64,000 bases of DNA, taken from contig JAJYRH010000001.1 of NCBI GenBank assembly GCA_021794205.1, positions 62,001-126,000 of the forward strand. The letters are read 5' to 3'. The stretch comes from a bacterium (GTDB taxonomy: Bacteria; Vulcanimicrobiota; Vulcanimicrobiia; Vulcanimicrobiales; Vulcanimicrobiaceae). Positions 1 through 8,789 of this stretch are shown here, piece after piece. Numbering within the stretch: the stretch's first letter is position 1; every line of letters begins with the position of its first letter. A program made the position numbers and the translations under genes. Under the pieces are notes generated by a model. It ran no database searches, was not told the DNA's origin, and saw nothing but the letters and a program-made list of their open reading frames with translations.

Positions 1-8
1 GCTCGTAG

Positions 9-485
9 ATGCTCGCATCGCTCGCGCTGGTGGCGGCGGTCGCCGCCCCGGCAAAATCCTCAAACGCCTTCCTCACCGATTTCGCCGGTTCGTGGCGCTG
101 TAGCGCGAAGGGCGAGACGCCCTCGCTCTGGCGGATCGGGCGCGTCCCCGGTAGCCGCTGGGTCCGCGTCGATTGGGGGATTCGCCCCAACGGCCTCCCG
201 AGCGGGAGCGCTTTCGTCGGATATATCCCCTCCCGGGGGATCTGGCTCTATCGCGATTTTCACGGCGGCGGCAGCTACGCGAATATGCACGGCACGCGCG
301 CGAGCGACGGAACGTGGACCTGGAACGGTCCGTTTTATCCTTACGCCGCGCCGCGTGGAAGCGCCCCGTTATTGGGCCGCATTACGTGGAAGCGTAGCGA
401 TGCGAGGCACGTTCTACGCACCTTCGCATCGTACGACCGCGGCACTCTGGTGCCGCACGGCGGCGACACCTGCACCGCGCAGTAG
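9..485 (+). CDS. Secreted protein of unknown function
   Basis: This encodes 158 residues. An in-frame TAG at 6-8 directly precedes the ATG, so the protein cannot start further upstream in this window. The first ~16 residues (LASLALVAAVAAPAKS) form a short hydrophobic signal peptide. The mature part is rich in Trp, Gly and Arg (SWRC near residue 30, TWTWNGPFYP near 104) and has two Cys, at about 31 and 155, that could form a disulfide in the exported protein. The lengths and Trp/Gly pattern recall small beta-sandwich secreted proteins, but no family is recognised. It ends 3 bp from the convergent cytochrome c gene. Confidence 0.6.
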   Translation: MLASLALVAAVAAPAKSSNAFLTDFAGSWRCSAKGETPSLWRIGRVPGSRWVRVDWGIRPNGLPSGSAFVGYIPSRGIWLYRDFHGGGSYANMHGTRASDGTWTWNGPFYPYAAPRGSAPLLGRITWKRSDARHVLRTFASYDRGTLVPHGGDTCTAQ

Positions 486-488
486 ATC

Positions 489-983
489 TTACTTGGCGAC
501 CGCTTTCACATCGGCGACGGTCACCGGACTCGCCGAATTTCCCCACGACGAACGAACGTAGGAGATAACTGCGGCGATATCCGCATTCGAAAGCGTCGTT
601 CCCCACGGCGGCATCATGCCGTTGTAGCTCTTGCCTTTCACCACGATCGCGCCTTGAAGGCCGTATTTGACGATGTGAATGACCTTCGCTTTGGCGCCCA
701 TGACGGTGGGATTGCCCGCGAGCGGCGGGAACGCTCCGGCGACGCCTTCGCCGGTCGCTTGGTGGCAACTCGCGCAATTCGTGTTATAGACCGAGGCCCC
801 AGCGGCATTCGCCGCGGGTGCGGCGCTCGTCGCCGCCATCGGACTGCCGGCCGGGGAGGCGGCGGCCGAACTTTGCGGCGCGCTGCTTGCCGAGGATGAA
901 GAACTACTCGTGTTCTTCGAGCATGCGGAGAGGGCGAACAGCAAGCCCGCCGCAACGAAACCGATTTTTCGGAGTGAACTCAT
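489..983 (-). CDS. Class I cytochrome c lipoprotein
   Basis: This is a 164-residue electron carrier predicted to be anchored outside the cytoplasmic membrane. The N-terminus has a lipoprotein signal with lipobox LSAC (Cys about residue 21), followed by a Ser/Ala/Pro-rich linker of about 45 residues. The haem c site CASCH lies at about residues 71-75. The distal axial Met is probably in GMMPPW (about 122), and the C-terminal helix contains ISYVRSSWGN, typical of the cytochrome c class I fold (cytochrome_CBB3/Cytochrom_C family). It is a single-domain mono-haem protein with no oxidase genes beside it, so its redox partner is unknown. An AAGGAG sequence lies 13-18 bases before the ATG. Confidence 0.88.
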   Translation of the reverse strand: MSSLRKIGFVAAGLLFALSACSKNTSSSSSSASSAPQSSAAASPAGSPMAATSAAPAANAAGASVYNTNCASCHQATGEGVAGAFPPLAGNPTVMGAKAKVIHIVKYGLQGAIVVKGKSYNGMMPPWGTTLSNADIAAVISYVRSSWGNSASPVTVADVKAVAK

Positions 984-1290
984 ATTCTATCGGCGCTCCT
1001 TTACGCTCGGTACCCCTACGCGCCGCTACGGCGATTTGCCTGCCGACGGCGCGATCGGCGCGCATGAATAATCGTGGCGAACGCTCGAAGCAATCGCTCC
1101 GATCGTTCCGCTCGGGCTTCGAAAGAGCCGTATGGGAAGGTCGTCTTCATACGGCATTCCCAGTGGTTTTGAAAACGTGCGACGATGCGTCGGCGCGCGG
1201 TGGATCGACGAGCATCGGTCGCGCGCGCGATCTGCTACGAGCGGTTCGGGAGCGCCGGGAGAAGCTTAACCTCTCCCGGACCGGTGCGTG
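984..1290. other. Intergenic region with two hairpins
   Basis: These 307 bp lie between the start of the cytochrome c gene and the end of aceB; I see no supportable gene. There are two perfect inverted repeats. One has 8-bp arms at 1127-1134 and 1148-1155 (GCCGTATG / CATACGGC). The other has 8-bp arms at 1255-1262 and 1272-1279 (CCGGGAGA / TCTCCCGG), 12 bp beyond the aceB stop. The second could end aceAB transcripts, but no T-run follows it on the minus strand. The cytochrome c promoter should lie near 984-1060; I could not identify it. Confidence 0.4.
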
Positions 1291-2796
1291 CTAGCGGGGG
1301 TCGAAGGCGCCCGTCAGGATCATCTGCTCGGCGAGCAGACGCGCGCGACGATACCGGGCGATCTCTTCGCGCGAACTCTGCGGCGGGAGCGCCGCGAGAA
1401 TGACGTCGAGCTCTTCGTCGAATGCATCGGCGAGCGAGCGCGGCGTATACTCTCCCGGGAAGCGCAGGCGCTGCGCGATCATCAACCGATAGATGCGATC
1501 GGTTGCGAGATCTTCCATGTATCCGTCGATCAAGCTCGCGCCGCGCCCGTCGAGCACGCCCTTGCGGTAGCGAATGACCGTGCGAATCGCGGCGCGCGTC
1601 CCTTCGATCGTCGTCGCGCCGACGCCGATCGGCGCGGGGCGAAGATCGGGGTGGAGATCGGCTCCCGGGGTGACGAACGAGAGTTGATTCGGCTCGGGAA
1701 ATTGCGCGACGGCGATCGCGTTTTGGTCGGGGTGCCCCGTCCACGCCCCGTCCATACCGCAGCTCGCTTCGTTGCGCTTATCGCGTTCGAGCGCGTCGAG
1801 CGCGCGAGCGTTGAGCTCGGCATCTTCGCGGCTGGGGTAGAGCGCGGTCATCCCGCCGATTGCGAGAACGCCGCGCCGGTGGCAGATCTGCGGTAAGAGC
1901 GTCCGGAGATTTTGGAAAAATGCGACGTCGTGCGGAATCGTATTGCGGTCGGGCAAAAGCCAGTGGGGATCGTTGAGATTGAAGTGGATCAACGAGGCCA
2001 TATAATCCCAACGCCCGAGGTTGAGCCCGAGAATCGAATCGCGCAGGTTGTAGAGAAACTCCTCGACTTCGTACGCGAGCGAATGGGCTTCGACGAGCGC
2101 CATGCACGAAATGGCGTTTCCCGGCCAGCCGCGCGCGCTCGAAACCGCAGCGAAGAGATCGCGCCAGAAGATCGCTTCTTCCGCGGACTCGCTTTTGGGA
2201 ATGTAGAGCAAGAGCCCGTGCGGGAGCTCGTGGAGCTCGAGCGAGAACGCGAGCAACGCGACGTCGAAGACCGAAGCGCTCGCGAGTTCGTCCTCGACGA
2301 TGCCGGCTTGCGAAAGGTGGAGCGGGCGAACGCGGGTCCAAATGACGGCGTCGCGCCGTGCGATGCCGACGCTGCCGCCGCGCTTGCGATCGTCGTATGC
2401 GAGCGTCCCGCGCAGGGCGGCGACGACGTTTCGGTGCCCGAGCATGAGGTGATCCCACTCGTTCACCATCGAATCTTCGAGATCGAGCATGATCCCGGGC
2501 GCGCCGGAGTTGATCATCTTCACGACGAGTTCGGCATCGTCGGCGGGGCCGGTCATTTGATTGCGCTGGTCGCGCACCCATGCGGGCAGCTCGATCTTCC
2601 AGTTCGTCGTCGTCGCCGCGGAGGGCGGCAGATAATCGGGGAGATCGCCCGCGTGGGCGCGCGCGAGCCGTTCGGCGCGCGCGCGGACCAAGCGTTGCTG
2701 TTCGGGAGTGAAGCGCCGATGGATCGGGAGAAAGAATTCGGCGAATCCCTCGGCGAGGTCGACCTTCAGGTCGAAACCCGGTGCTGCGACGTTCAC
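1291..2796 (-). CDS. aceB: Malate synthase A
   Basis: This 501-residue enzyme condenses glyoxylate with acetyl-CoA to malate, the second step of the glyoxylate bypass, in the cytosol. The length and motifs fit the A-type (AceB) rather than the ~720-residue G-type. [13 protein letters not shown] at about residues 100-112 is the family's Asp/Glu segment, [11 protein letters not shown] (150s) contains the catalytic Arg, and GLNLGRWDY (about 258) and GGMTALYPS (about 314) are further conserved stretches. It starts at a GTG that overlaps the aceA stop as GTGA, so it should be translationally coupled to aceA. Together they let the cell grow on acetate or fatty acids without losing carbon as CO2. 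Confidence 0.95.
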   Translation of the reverse strand: MNVAAPGFDLKVDLAEGFAEFFLPIHRRFTPEQQRLVRARAERLARAHAGDLPDYLPPSAATTTNWKIELPAWVRDQRNQMTGPADDAELVVKMINSGAPGIMLDLEDSMVNEWDHLMLGHRNVVAALRGTLAYDDRKRGGSVGIARRDAVIWTRVRPLHLSQAGIVEDELASASVFDVALLAFSLELHELPHGLLLYIPKSESAEEAIFWRDLFAAVSSARGWPGNAISCMALVEAHSLAYEVEEFLYNLRDSILGLNLGRWDYMASLIHFNLNDPHWLLPDRNTIPHDVAFFQNLRTLLPQICHRRGVLAIGGMTALYPSREDAELNARALDALERDKRNEASCGMDGAWTGHPDQNAIAVAQFPEPNQLSFVTPGADLHPDLRPAPIGVGATTIEGTRAAIRTVIRYRKGVLDGRGASLIDGYMEDLATDRIYRLMIAQRLRFPGEYTPRSLADAFDEELDVILAALPPQSSREEIARYRRARLLAEQMILTGAFDPR

Positions 2797-4100
2797 GCGC
2801 CGACGGCGACTTGAACGGCGGATTCGTAGAATTGTTCGCTCTCCGTCGATCCGTGAAGCGCGGTCGTCGAGGATTGCCCCTCGCTCACGACCGAGGCGAC
2901 TTCATCGAAATAGCCGGTTCCGACTTCGCGCTGGTGGCGCGTGGCGGTGTAGCCGAACGCTTCGGCCGCGAACTCCGCTTGCTGGAACTCCGCGTACGCA
3001 CTCATGCCGCGCTCTTTGAAATCGTGCGCGAGGGTGAAGAAGCTGTGATTGAGTGCGTGGAAGCCGGCGAGGGTGATGAACTGGAACTTATAGCCCATAG
3101 CGTTGAGGCGATCGCGGAACTCGGCGATCGTCACGTCGTCGAGTTTGCGCTTCCAGTTAAAGGACGGCGAGCAGTTATAGGCGAGCATCTTGCCGGGATA
3201 GCGGGCGTGAATGGCATCGGCGAATTGCTTCGCTTCGTCGAGATTGGGCTCCGAGGTTTCGACCCAGAGCAGATCGGCGTGCGGTGCGTAGGCGAGGCCG
3301 CGAGCGATCGACGCTTCGATGCCGTTTCGAACGCGGAAAAAGCCTTCGCTGGTGCGTTCGCCGGTGCAGAACGCCTTGTCGCGAGGATCGATATCGCTGG
3401 TGACCATCTGCGCGGCCATCGCATCGGTCCGCGCGATGACGATCGTCGGCACGTCGAAGACGTCGGCGGCCAATCGCGCCGAGATGAGGTGCCGAACCGC
3501 CTGTTGCGTGGGGATCAACACCTTGCCGCCGAGATGGCCGCACTTCTTTTCGCTGCTGAGTTGATCTTCGAAATGGACCCCCGCCGCGCCGGCTTCGATC
3601 ATCGCTTTCATGAGTTCGAAGACGTTGAGCGCTCCACCGAAGCCCGCTTCGGCGTCGGCGACGATGGGAAGGTAAGATTCAGGGCCGCCCTTCCCTTCGA
3701 GCGATTCGATTTGATCGTACCGCGCGAGCGCGCTGTTCAGGCGCTTCACCAGAGTCGGCACGCTGTTGACGGGGTAGAGCGATTGGTCGGGGTAGATCTG
3801 TCCGCTCACGTTAGCATCGGCGGCTACCTGCCAGCCGCTACAGTAGAGCGCCTTGAGCCCGGCCTTCGCGGCTTGGATCGCCTGGCCGCCGGTCATGGTG
3901 CCGAGCGCTGCCACGGGCTCGGATTCGTGCAGGCTCGCCCAGAGGCGGGAGGCACCGAGACGGGCGAGCGTCTGTTCGACGACGATGCTGCCTTGAAGGC
4001 GGACGACATCTTCGGGGCGATAGCGGCGCTCGATGCCCTTCCAACGGGGTGAGGTCGCCCAGTCGGCGGCGATTGCGGCAGCTCTACGATCGATACTCAC
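2793..4100 (-). CDS. aceA: Isocitrate lyase
   Basis: Isocitrate lyase splits isocitrate into glyoxylate and succinate. The catalytic signature KKCGH is present (Cys general acid in KCGHLGGK), as are [10 protein letters not shown] and DQSLYP. I chose the GTG at 4100, giving 435 residues: this leaves 12 residues before DWATSPRWK, the spacing typical of the family, and AGGGAGG lies 13 bases upstream. The ATG at 4148 would add 16 residues unlike other isocitrate lyases and overlaps a leader hairpin arm region. It is the first gene of aceA-aceB and has its own promoter (4204-4232). The leader would be about 97 nt. Confidence 0.95.
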   Translation of the reverse strand: MSIDRRAAAIAADWATSPRWKGIERRYRPEDVVRLQGSIVVEQTLARLGASRLWASLHESEPVAALGTMTGGQAIQAAKAGLKALYCSGWQVAADANVSGQIYPDQSLYPVNSVPTLVKRLNSALARYDQIESLEGKGGPESYLPIVADAEAGFGGALNVFELMKAMIEAGAAGVHFEDQLSSEKKCGHLGGKVLIPTQQAVRHLISARLAADVFDVPTIVIARTDAMAAQMVTSDIDPRDKAFCTGERTSEGFFRVRNGIEASIARGLAYAPHADLLWVETSEPNLDEAKQFADAIHARYPGKMLAYNCSPSFNWKRKLDDVTIAEFRDRLNAMGYKFQFITLAGFHALNHSFFTLAHDFKERGMSAYAEFQQAEFAAEAFGYTATRHQREVGTGYFDEVASVVSEGQSSTTALHGSTESEQFYESAVQVAVGA

Positions 4101-4158
4101 GGTGTGCTTGGTTCCTCCCTGGCCGGCAAAGTGGATGCCTACAGCCATTTATTTGGAT

Positions 4159-4187
4159 CGATTCATTGGATGGCATCAAATGAATCG
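4159..4187 (-). promoter_or_regulatory. Leader hairpin upstream of aceA
   Basis: Perfect 9-bp inverted arms CGATTCATT (4159-4167) and AATGAATCG (4179-4187) with an 11-base spacer lie in the predicted aceA 5' leader, between the expected transcription start (about 4197) and the start codon. It could stabilise the mRNA or be a second operator. It sits next to the ATG at 4148, which is one reason for preferring the GTG at 4100 as start. Confidence 0.45.
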
Positions 4188-4203
4188 TTGGATGCATACC
4201 AAG

Positions 4204-4239
4204 GTTATACAAAAGTCGAGACGCTATGTCAACATAGCG
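4204..4239 (-). promoter_or_regulatory. aceA promoter with overlapping palindromic operator
   Basis: On the minus strand a perfect -35 TTGACA (4227-4232) is separated by 17 bases from a -10 TATAAC (4204-4209), a near-consensus sigma70-type promoter reading toward aceA. The -35 lies inside a perfect palindrome, CGCTATGT-CA-ACATAGCG (4222-4239). Such a position is typical of a repressor operator that blocks RNA polymerase. Glyoxylate shunt genes are usually repressed in this way (IclR, RamB or similar), but which regulator acts here cannot be told; none is encoded next to it. Confidence 0.75.
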
Positions 4240-4273
4240 CCCCGACTATTTTTCAAGCACCGCTATCCGGCGC

Positions 4274-7200
4274 TTAGCACTCCGGCAGGCGAAGCGAGGG
4301 CCGCGCGGTGAGATCCGGACGAATCTCGACGTGCGCGGCGAGACTGCGCTCCATCAATTCGAGCGCGCGGTCGAGTTGCGGGTCGCGATCGTTGCGATAA
4401 TCCTGCGGCGCGATGTCGACGTCGTAATCGGGATCGGTGCCGTAGTTTTCGACCTTCCAGCCCACATCGACGAACCAGAACGAATACTCGGGTTGCGTGG
4501 TTACCGTTCCGTCGACGAGATGGTGGTAGGGGTTGATACCGATAACGCCGCCCCACGTCCGTTTCCCAACTAAGGGCCCGAGCCCGTAGAGTTTGAACGC
4601 GTGGCTGAAAATGTCGCCGTCGGAGCCCGCGAATTGATTGGTGATGCCGACGATCGGTCCGCCGACCGATTCGGGCGGATAGGGTTCGACCGGGCCGTAG
4701 CGCGAGACGTCGAAGCCGATGCGCTTGCGATTGAGCTTCTCGATCAATAGCGGCGAGACGTGGCCGCCGCGATTGTAGCGGATATCGACGATGAGGCCGC
4801 GCTTATCGAATTCGCTGAGGTAGCCGCGATGAAATTCGGCGAAGCCCCACGGCCCCATATCGGGAACGTGGAGGTAGCCGACGGCGCCGCCGGTTTTCTC
4901 GGCGACGTAACGACGGTTCCGTTCCACCCACGCGCGATAGCGCAACGATGCTTCGCCGGCGAGCGTCTTCACGACGATCGTGCGTTCGTCGCCGCGCTTG
5001 TTGGCGATGCCGAGCGCGATCTCGTTCCCCGCGGTATTGACGAGCAATCGCTCCGGTGCGATCTCGGCGGAGAGGCGCGTTCCAGCGATCGAGAGCAAAT
5101 AGTCTCCTTCGCGTACTTCGAGCCCCGGTTCGGCGAGCGGCGAATCGGCGTTACGATCCCACGAATCGCCGCGATAGATGCGTTCGATACGGTAGGCGTT
5201 GCGCTCGCCGTCCCAGCGATAATCGGCGCCGAGGAATCCGCGCCGATACTGCGGCGGTATCCGCAGATCGCCGCCCATTTCGTAGGCATGCGAGGTCCCG
5301 AGTTCGCCGTGCATCTCCCAGATGAGGTCGGAGAGTTCGCCGCGCGTGCGAACGCGGGGCAGCACCGCTTTATAGCGATCGTAGACGCGGTCCCAATCGA
5401 CGTCGCTTAAATCGGCGACCCAGAACTGCTCGGTCTGAAGTCGCCACGCTTCGCGATACATCTGCGCCCATTCGTCTTGCGGGAGTACTTCGACGCTCGC
5501 GCGATCGCAATCGATGAAACCGCTCTTGCGGCCGGGTTCGGCCGGGGGCTTCCCATCCTCTTCGTCCTCGGGAAGATCGCCGAGCGCGTCGATCGCGCGA
5601 AGGCGCGCGCCCGAGGTGTAGAGCAGCGTTCGTCCGTCGGGGCCGAGGCGCATTTCGTCGACATCGCGCGCGAGCGTCGCGCAGCGTTGCTGTTCGAAAT
5701 CGTACGAGAGCAGCACGCCGCCGCTATGCTCGTCGTCATCCCCGCCCTGCGGAGCGATGCCGCGAACGGGATAGCGCGTGAAGAGCGCGCGACCCTTTAC
5801 GGCGACGAGATCGCCGTAATTGCCCTCGTCGACCGGAAAGGCCAGCATGCGCCCGGTAATCCCGTCGAAATCGATCTCGATATCGGCGTGCTTCTCGTCC
5901 TTTTTATCGCGTTCGTCGTCGTGATGGTCGTGGTGATCGCGATGGAGCGGCTTGGGCTGGGGCACGAATGGCGAGGGCACCTCGGTGCGCAGCGTAATGG
6001 CAAAGGGACGCTCCGCTTGCGGAAATCCGAGATCGAATTGCAGCGCGTCGTAGAGCGGACGAAAATCGCGCGAGGCGATGCAGTAGAGGTATTTCCCATC
6101 GGGATCCCATTGCGGCGAGCGGTCGACGCGCAGCGCGGTCGTCACGTCGTGAATCTTTCCGGATTTCACTTTGACGATGCGGAGGATCGAGGAATTGGAG
6201 TTCGGCGACCAGGAGTAGGCGATGAAGCGTCCGTCGGGAGAGTACGCGATGCCGGAGATCGGGCGTCCGAGGCTGCGGTCGAGCGTACGGATGGTGTGCT
6301 CGGCGAGATCGAGGATGCAGAGCTCGTGGCGATGGTTCGAAAATGCGAGCGTCTCGCCGTTGGGCGAGAGTTCGAGTTCGATCGGTCGCCCGATATCGCC
6401 GACGGTGAGCAGCTTCGGTTCGCCGTTCTCGCCCGCGTTCCAGCGCGCGATCTGTTCGTAGCCTTTGCGATCGGTGACGCCGACGAGATGTTTTCCGTCG
6501 CGCATCCACCGTACGAGCCGAATGCGCGAGCGGCTTCCCTCGCCGTAGCGAACGACGGGCCCTTCGAAAAGCGGCATCGAAAACGCCTGTCCGCGCGCGA
6601 CGAATGCGACGTGCGTGCCGGCGGGAGAACTCTCGAAATCTTCGAGCATCTCGGAGGCGTCGTCGAAGCGACGTACGCTCTGCGGAGCCGAGGAGTGCGC
6701 CTCAATCTCGATCGTACGCGTCGTGCGATCGGCGATATCGAAGAGCGCGATGCTGCCGCCGACGCCGTACACGATGCGCCGACCGTCGGTGGAAGGGAAG
6801 CGCGCGTAATACTCCGAGTCGTTGCTCTCGGCGCGGAGATCGCTGCCGTCGGGTGCGCACGAATAGATCTTTCCGATGCCTTCGTGGTCGGTGAGCACGT
6901 AGATGCGCTCGTCGATCCACATCGGCCACACCGGGTTTCCGTCGGGAAGTGGAAGGCGTTCGAAATCGCCGGTCCCGGCGGTATCGATCCAAATTTCGCC
7001 CGCGGTGCCGCCGCGGTAGCGCTTCCAACGCGCGGGATCGTCGGCATTGCGACCGAGCACGCTGCGGCCGTCGGCAGCGCGCGAGAGCGCGCGCACGTGA
7101 CCGAGCCCGAGTTCGCGCGGGCTCCCTCCCGTTGCGGGGATGGCGAACGCGCGCATTTCGCGTTCGTACCACGCCGACGGATTCGCCGAGAAGAAAATTT

Positions 7201-7498
7201 CGCTCCCATCCGGGCTCCAACCCGAGATCGACGCGAGCGTCGCGCCGAGAAAGGTGAGGCGTCTGGGAACGCCGCCCTCGGCCGGCATCACGTAGAGCTC
7301 GGGATTTCCATCGTCGTTGGAGATGAAGGCGATCGTGCGAGCGTCGGGCGAGAGGCGTGGAAAGCTCGCCGCTCCAAAACCGGTCGTCAAGCGCCGGGCG
7401 GCGCCTCCGGAGAGGTCGACGCTCCACAGATCGTCCTCACAGACGAAGACGAGAAGATCTCCCGCGATGGTGGGATAGCGATAGTAGCCTTGACTCAT
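4274..7498 (-). CDS. Tricorn-type protease
   Basis: This large cytosolic protease (1074 residues) trims peptides released by the proteasome or ATP-dependent proteases. The order is TolB/WD-like beta-propeller repeats (about residues 1-590), a helical C1 domain with catalytic His in GTSHAYE, a PDZ domain (about 750-830), and a C2/S41 domain with the nucleophile Ser in QFAGSDGD. The length matches Thermoplasma tricorn (~1070). An unusual His/Asp/Lys-rich acidic-basic stretch (HRDHHDHHDDERDKK near residue 520) lies at the end of the propellers and looks like a flexible or metal-binding insertion. Bacterial homologues are scattered. It is transcribed divergently from the photolyase-like gene, with a 76-bp gap. 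Confidence 0.93.
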   Translation of the reverse strand: MSQGYYRYPTIAGDLLVFVCEDDLWSVDLSGGAARRLTTGFGAASFPRLSPDARTIAFISNDDGNPELYVMPAEGGVPRRLTFLGATLASISGWSPDGSEIFFSANPSAWYEREMRAFAIPATGGSPRELGLGHVRALSRAADGRSVLGRNADDPARWKRYRGGTAGEIWIDTAGTGDFERLPLPDGNPVWPMWIDERIYVLTDHEGIGKIYSCAPDGSDLRAESNDSEYYARFPSTDGRRIVYGVGGSIALFDIADRTTRTIEIEAHSSAPQSVRRFDDASEMLEDFESSPAGTHVAFVARGQAFSMPLFEGPVVRYGEGSRSRIRLVRWMRDGKHLVGVTDRKGYEQIARWNAGENGEPKLLTVGDIGRPIELELSPNGETLAFSNHRHELCILDLAEHTIRTLDRSLGRPISGIAYSPDGRFIAYSWSPNSNSSILRIVKVKSGKIHDVTTALRVDRSPQWDPDGKYLYCIASRDFRPLYDALQFDLGFPQAERPFAITLRTEVPSPFVPQPKPLHRDHHDHHDDERDKKDEKHADIEIDFDGITGRMLAFPVDEGNYGDLVAVKGRALFTRYPVRGIAPQGGDDDEHSGGVLLSYDFEQQRCATLARDVDEMRLGPDGRTLLYTSGARLRAIDALGDLPEDEEDGKPPAEPGRKSGFIDCDRASVEVLPQDEWAQMYREAWRLQTEQFWVADLSDVDWDRVYDRYKAVLPRVRTRGELSDLIWEMHGELGTSHAYEMGGDLRIPPQYRRGFLGADYRWDGERNAYRIERIYRGDSWDRNADSPLAEPGLEVREGDYLLSIAGTRLSAEIAPERLLVNTAGNEIALGIANKRGDERTIVVKTLAGEASLRYRAWVERNRRYVAEKTGGAVGYLHVPDMGPWGFAEFHRGYLSEFDKRGLIVDIRYNRGGHVSPLLIEKLNRKRIGFDVSRYGPVEPYPPESVGGPIVGITNQFAGSDGDIFSHAFKLYGLGPLVGKRTWGGVIGINPYHHLVDGTVTTQPEYSFWFVDVGWKVENYGTDPDYDVDIAPQDYRNDRDPQLDRALELMERSLAAHVEIRPDLTARPSLRLPEC

Positions 7499-7574
7499 AG
7501 CCCGAGTCTCTTAGCGATAGCAGTCGTCGGTTCCGCTTGCAACGAGTCGAGAGCGCTGGTGGTTGTAGGCGGCG

Positions 7575-8789
7575 ATGAACGTCCGAGAGGAAGCGTTGCG
7601 ACGCCTCGCGTCGCTCGATTTGGGCGGCTATGCCCAACGGAGGTCGTATCTCGACGGAAACGCCACGCGTCTTTCGGCGTACCTTCGTTTCGGAATCCTC
7701 TCGCTCGCCGAGGTGCGCGATCGTGCCTGGAGTGCCGACTGCGATCTCGCCTCGCGCGAGAAGTTTCTCAACGAGTTGGCGTGGCACGATTATTACCGAC
7801 GCGTGCTTGCGTTGCTCGGCGACGCGATTCGCAAGCCGATCGAGCCTTCGAAGAGCGGGTGGCCATTCGATGCGTACGAGCGCACGCTCCCCGAGGATGT
7901 CGCCGCCGGGGCGACGGGGCTTGCGTGCATCGATGCATTCACCGAAGAATTACGCGAGACCGGCTACCTGCACAATCACGCGCGCCTCTGGTTCGCCGCA
8001 TATCTCGTCCATTGGCGAAAAATCGCGTGGGAGAGCGGCGCAGACTTTTTTCTCAAGTATTTGATCGACGGCGATCCCGCCGCGAACGATCTCTCGTGGC
8101 AATGGGTCGCGTCGACGTTCTCCGACGCGCCGTACATATTCAACCGCGCGAACCTCGAACGCTTTTCGGGCGGGCGCTTCTGCGCCTCGTGTCCCAAACG
8201 TAACCGGGGCTGCCCCTTCGAAGGCGAGTACGACGCCCTCGCGAGCGCGCTCTTTCCGCACGAGCGCGGCGAATCGCCGCCGCAGCCCGAGCTCCGCGCT
8301 CCCTCGGATCGGCGCGTACCGCTGGGCGAGGGTCCCGAAAACGCGATCGTGCTGCATCACTACGACGCGATGCGCTCCACGCACCCGGCGGCACGATTCG
8401 CACCCGATGCGCCCGCGCTCTTCGTCAACGACGCGCGGCTCTACGACGAAGCTTTGGTGAATCAGGTCGGCCGCACGATCGTCTACGCCGCGCTCGGGGC
8501 GATGCGGGCGGAGTATCGAACCGGCGATATCGTCGACGAAACGTTGCGTTTCGCGAGCGAGGTCGGCGCGAACGTCGCCGTCGTTACCGAGAGCTCCGAT
8601 CCCGCACTCCGACGCCGCTTCGCGGCGCTCGCCGAACGCATGAAGGTGCTGGTCGTTCCCGACGATCCCTTCGTGACGCTCGATGAAGAAGTGGATCTTC
8701 GACGCTTTTCGCGCTATTGGTCGCTCTCGCGACGCGCGTTGAGCACCGCGGCGAGGGCGGCGAATATCGTTCCGCTATTTTCGAACTGA
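7575..8789 (+). CDS. Photolyase/cryptochrome-like protein with swapped domains
   Basis: This encodes 404 residues; an in-frame TAG just upstream fixes the earliest start. Residues ~1-205 match the C-terminal FAD-binding helical domain of photolyases: RLSAYLRFG, FLNELAWHDYY, TGYLHNHARLW, LIDGDPAANDLSWQW. Next comes a Cys cluster CASCPKRNRGC (about 206-216) that could bind a metal or Fe-S cluster. Residues ~240-390 resemble the alpha/beta antenna domain that normally comes first: AIVLHHYDAMR, ALFVNDARLY, and a Rossmann-like pattern. So the usual N- and C-terminal halves are in reverse order. It could repair pyrimidine dimers or sense light; activity cannot be judged from sequence. Its 3' end overlaps the convergent GH125 gene by 76 bp. 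Confidence 0.75.
   Translation: MNVREEALRRLASLDLGGYAQRRSYLDGNATRLSAYLRFGILSLAEVRDRAWSADCDLASREKFLNELAWHDYYRRVLALLGDAIRKPIEPSKSGWPFDAYERTLPEDVAAGATGLACIDAFTEELRETGYLHNHARLWFAAYLVHWRKIAWESGADFFLKYLIDGDPAANDLSWQWVASTFSDAPYIFNRANLERFSGGRFCASCPKRNRGCPFEGEYDALASALFPHERGESPPQPELRAPSDRRVPLGEGPENAIVLHHYDAMRSTHPAARFAPDAPALFVNDARLYDEALVNQVGRTIVYAALGAMRAEYRTGDIVDETLRFASEVGANVAVVTESSDPALRRRFAALAERMKVLVVPDDPFVTLDEEVDLRRFSRYWSLSRRALSTAARAANIVPLFSN

Noticed and set aside
5477-8203. A 908-codon open frame on the plus strand opposite the tricorn gene
   Set aside because: It mirrors the codon phase of the tricorn gene in high-GC DNA; the translation is Arg/Ala/Asp-rich with no domain, and the opposite strand has clear tricorn motifs.
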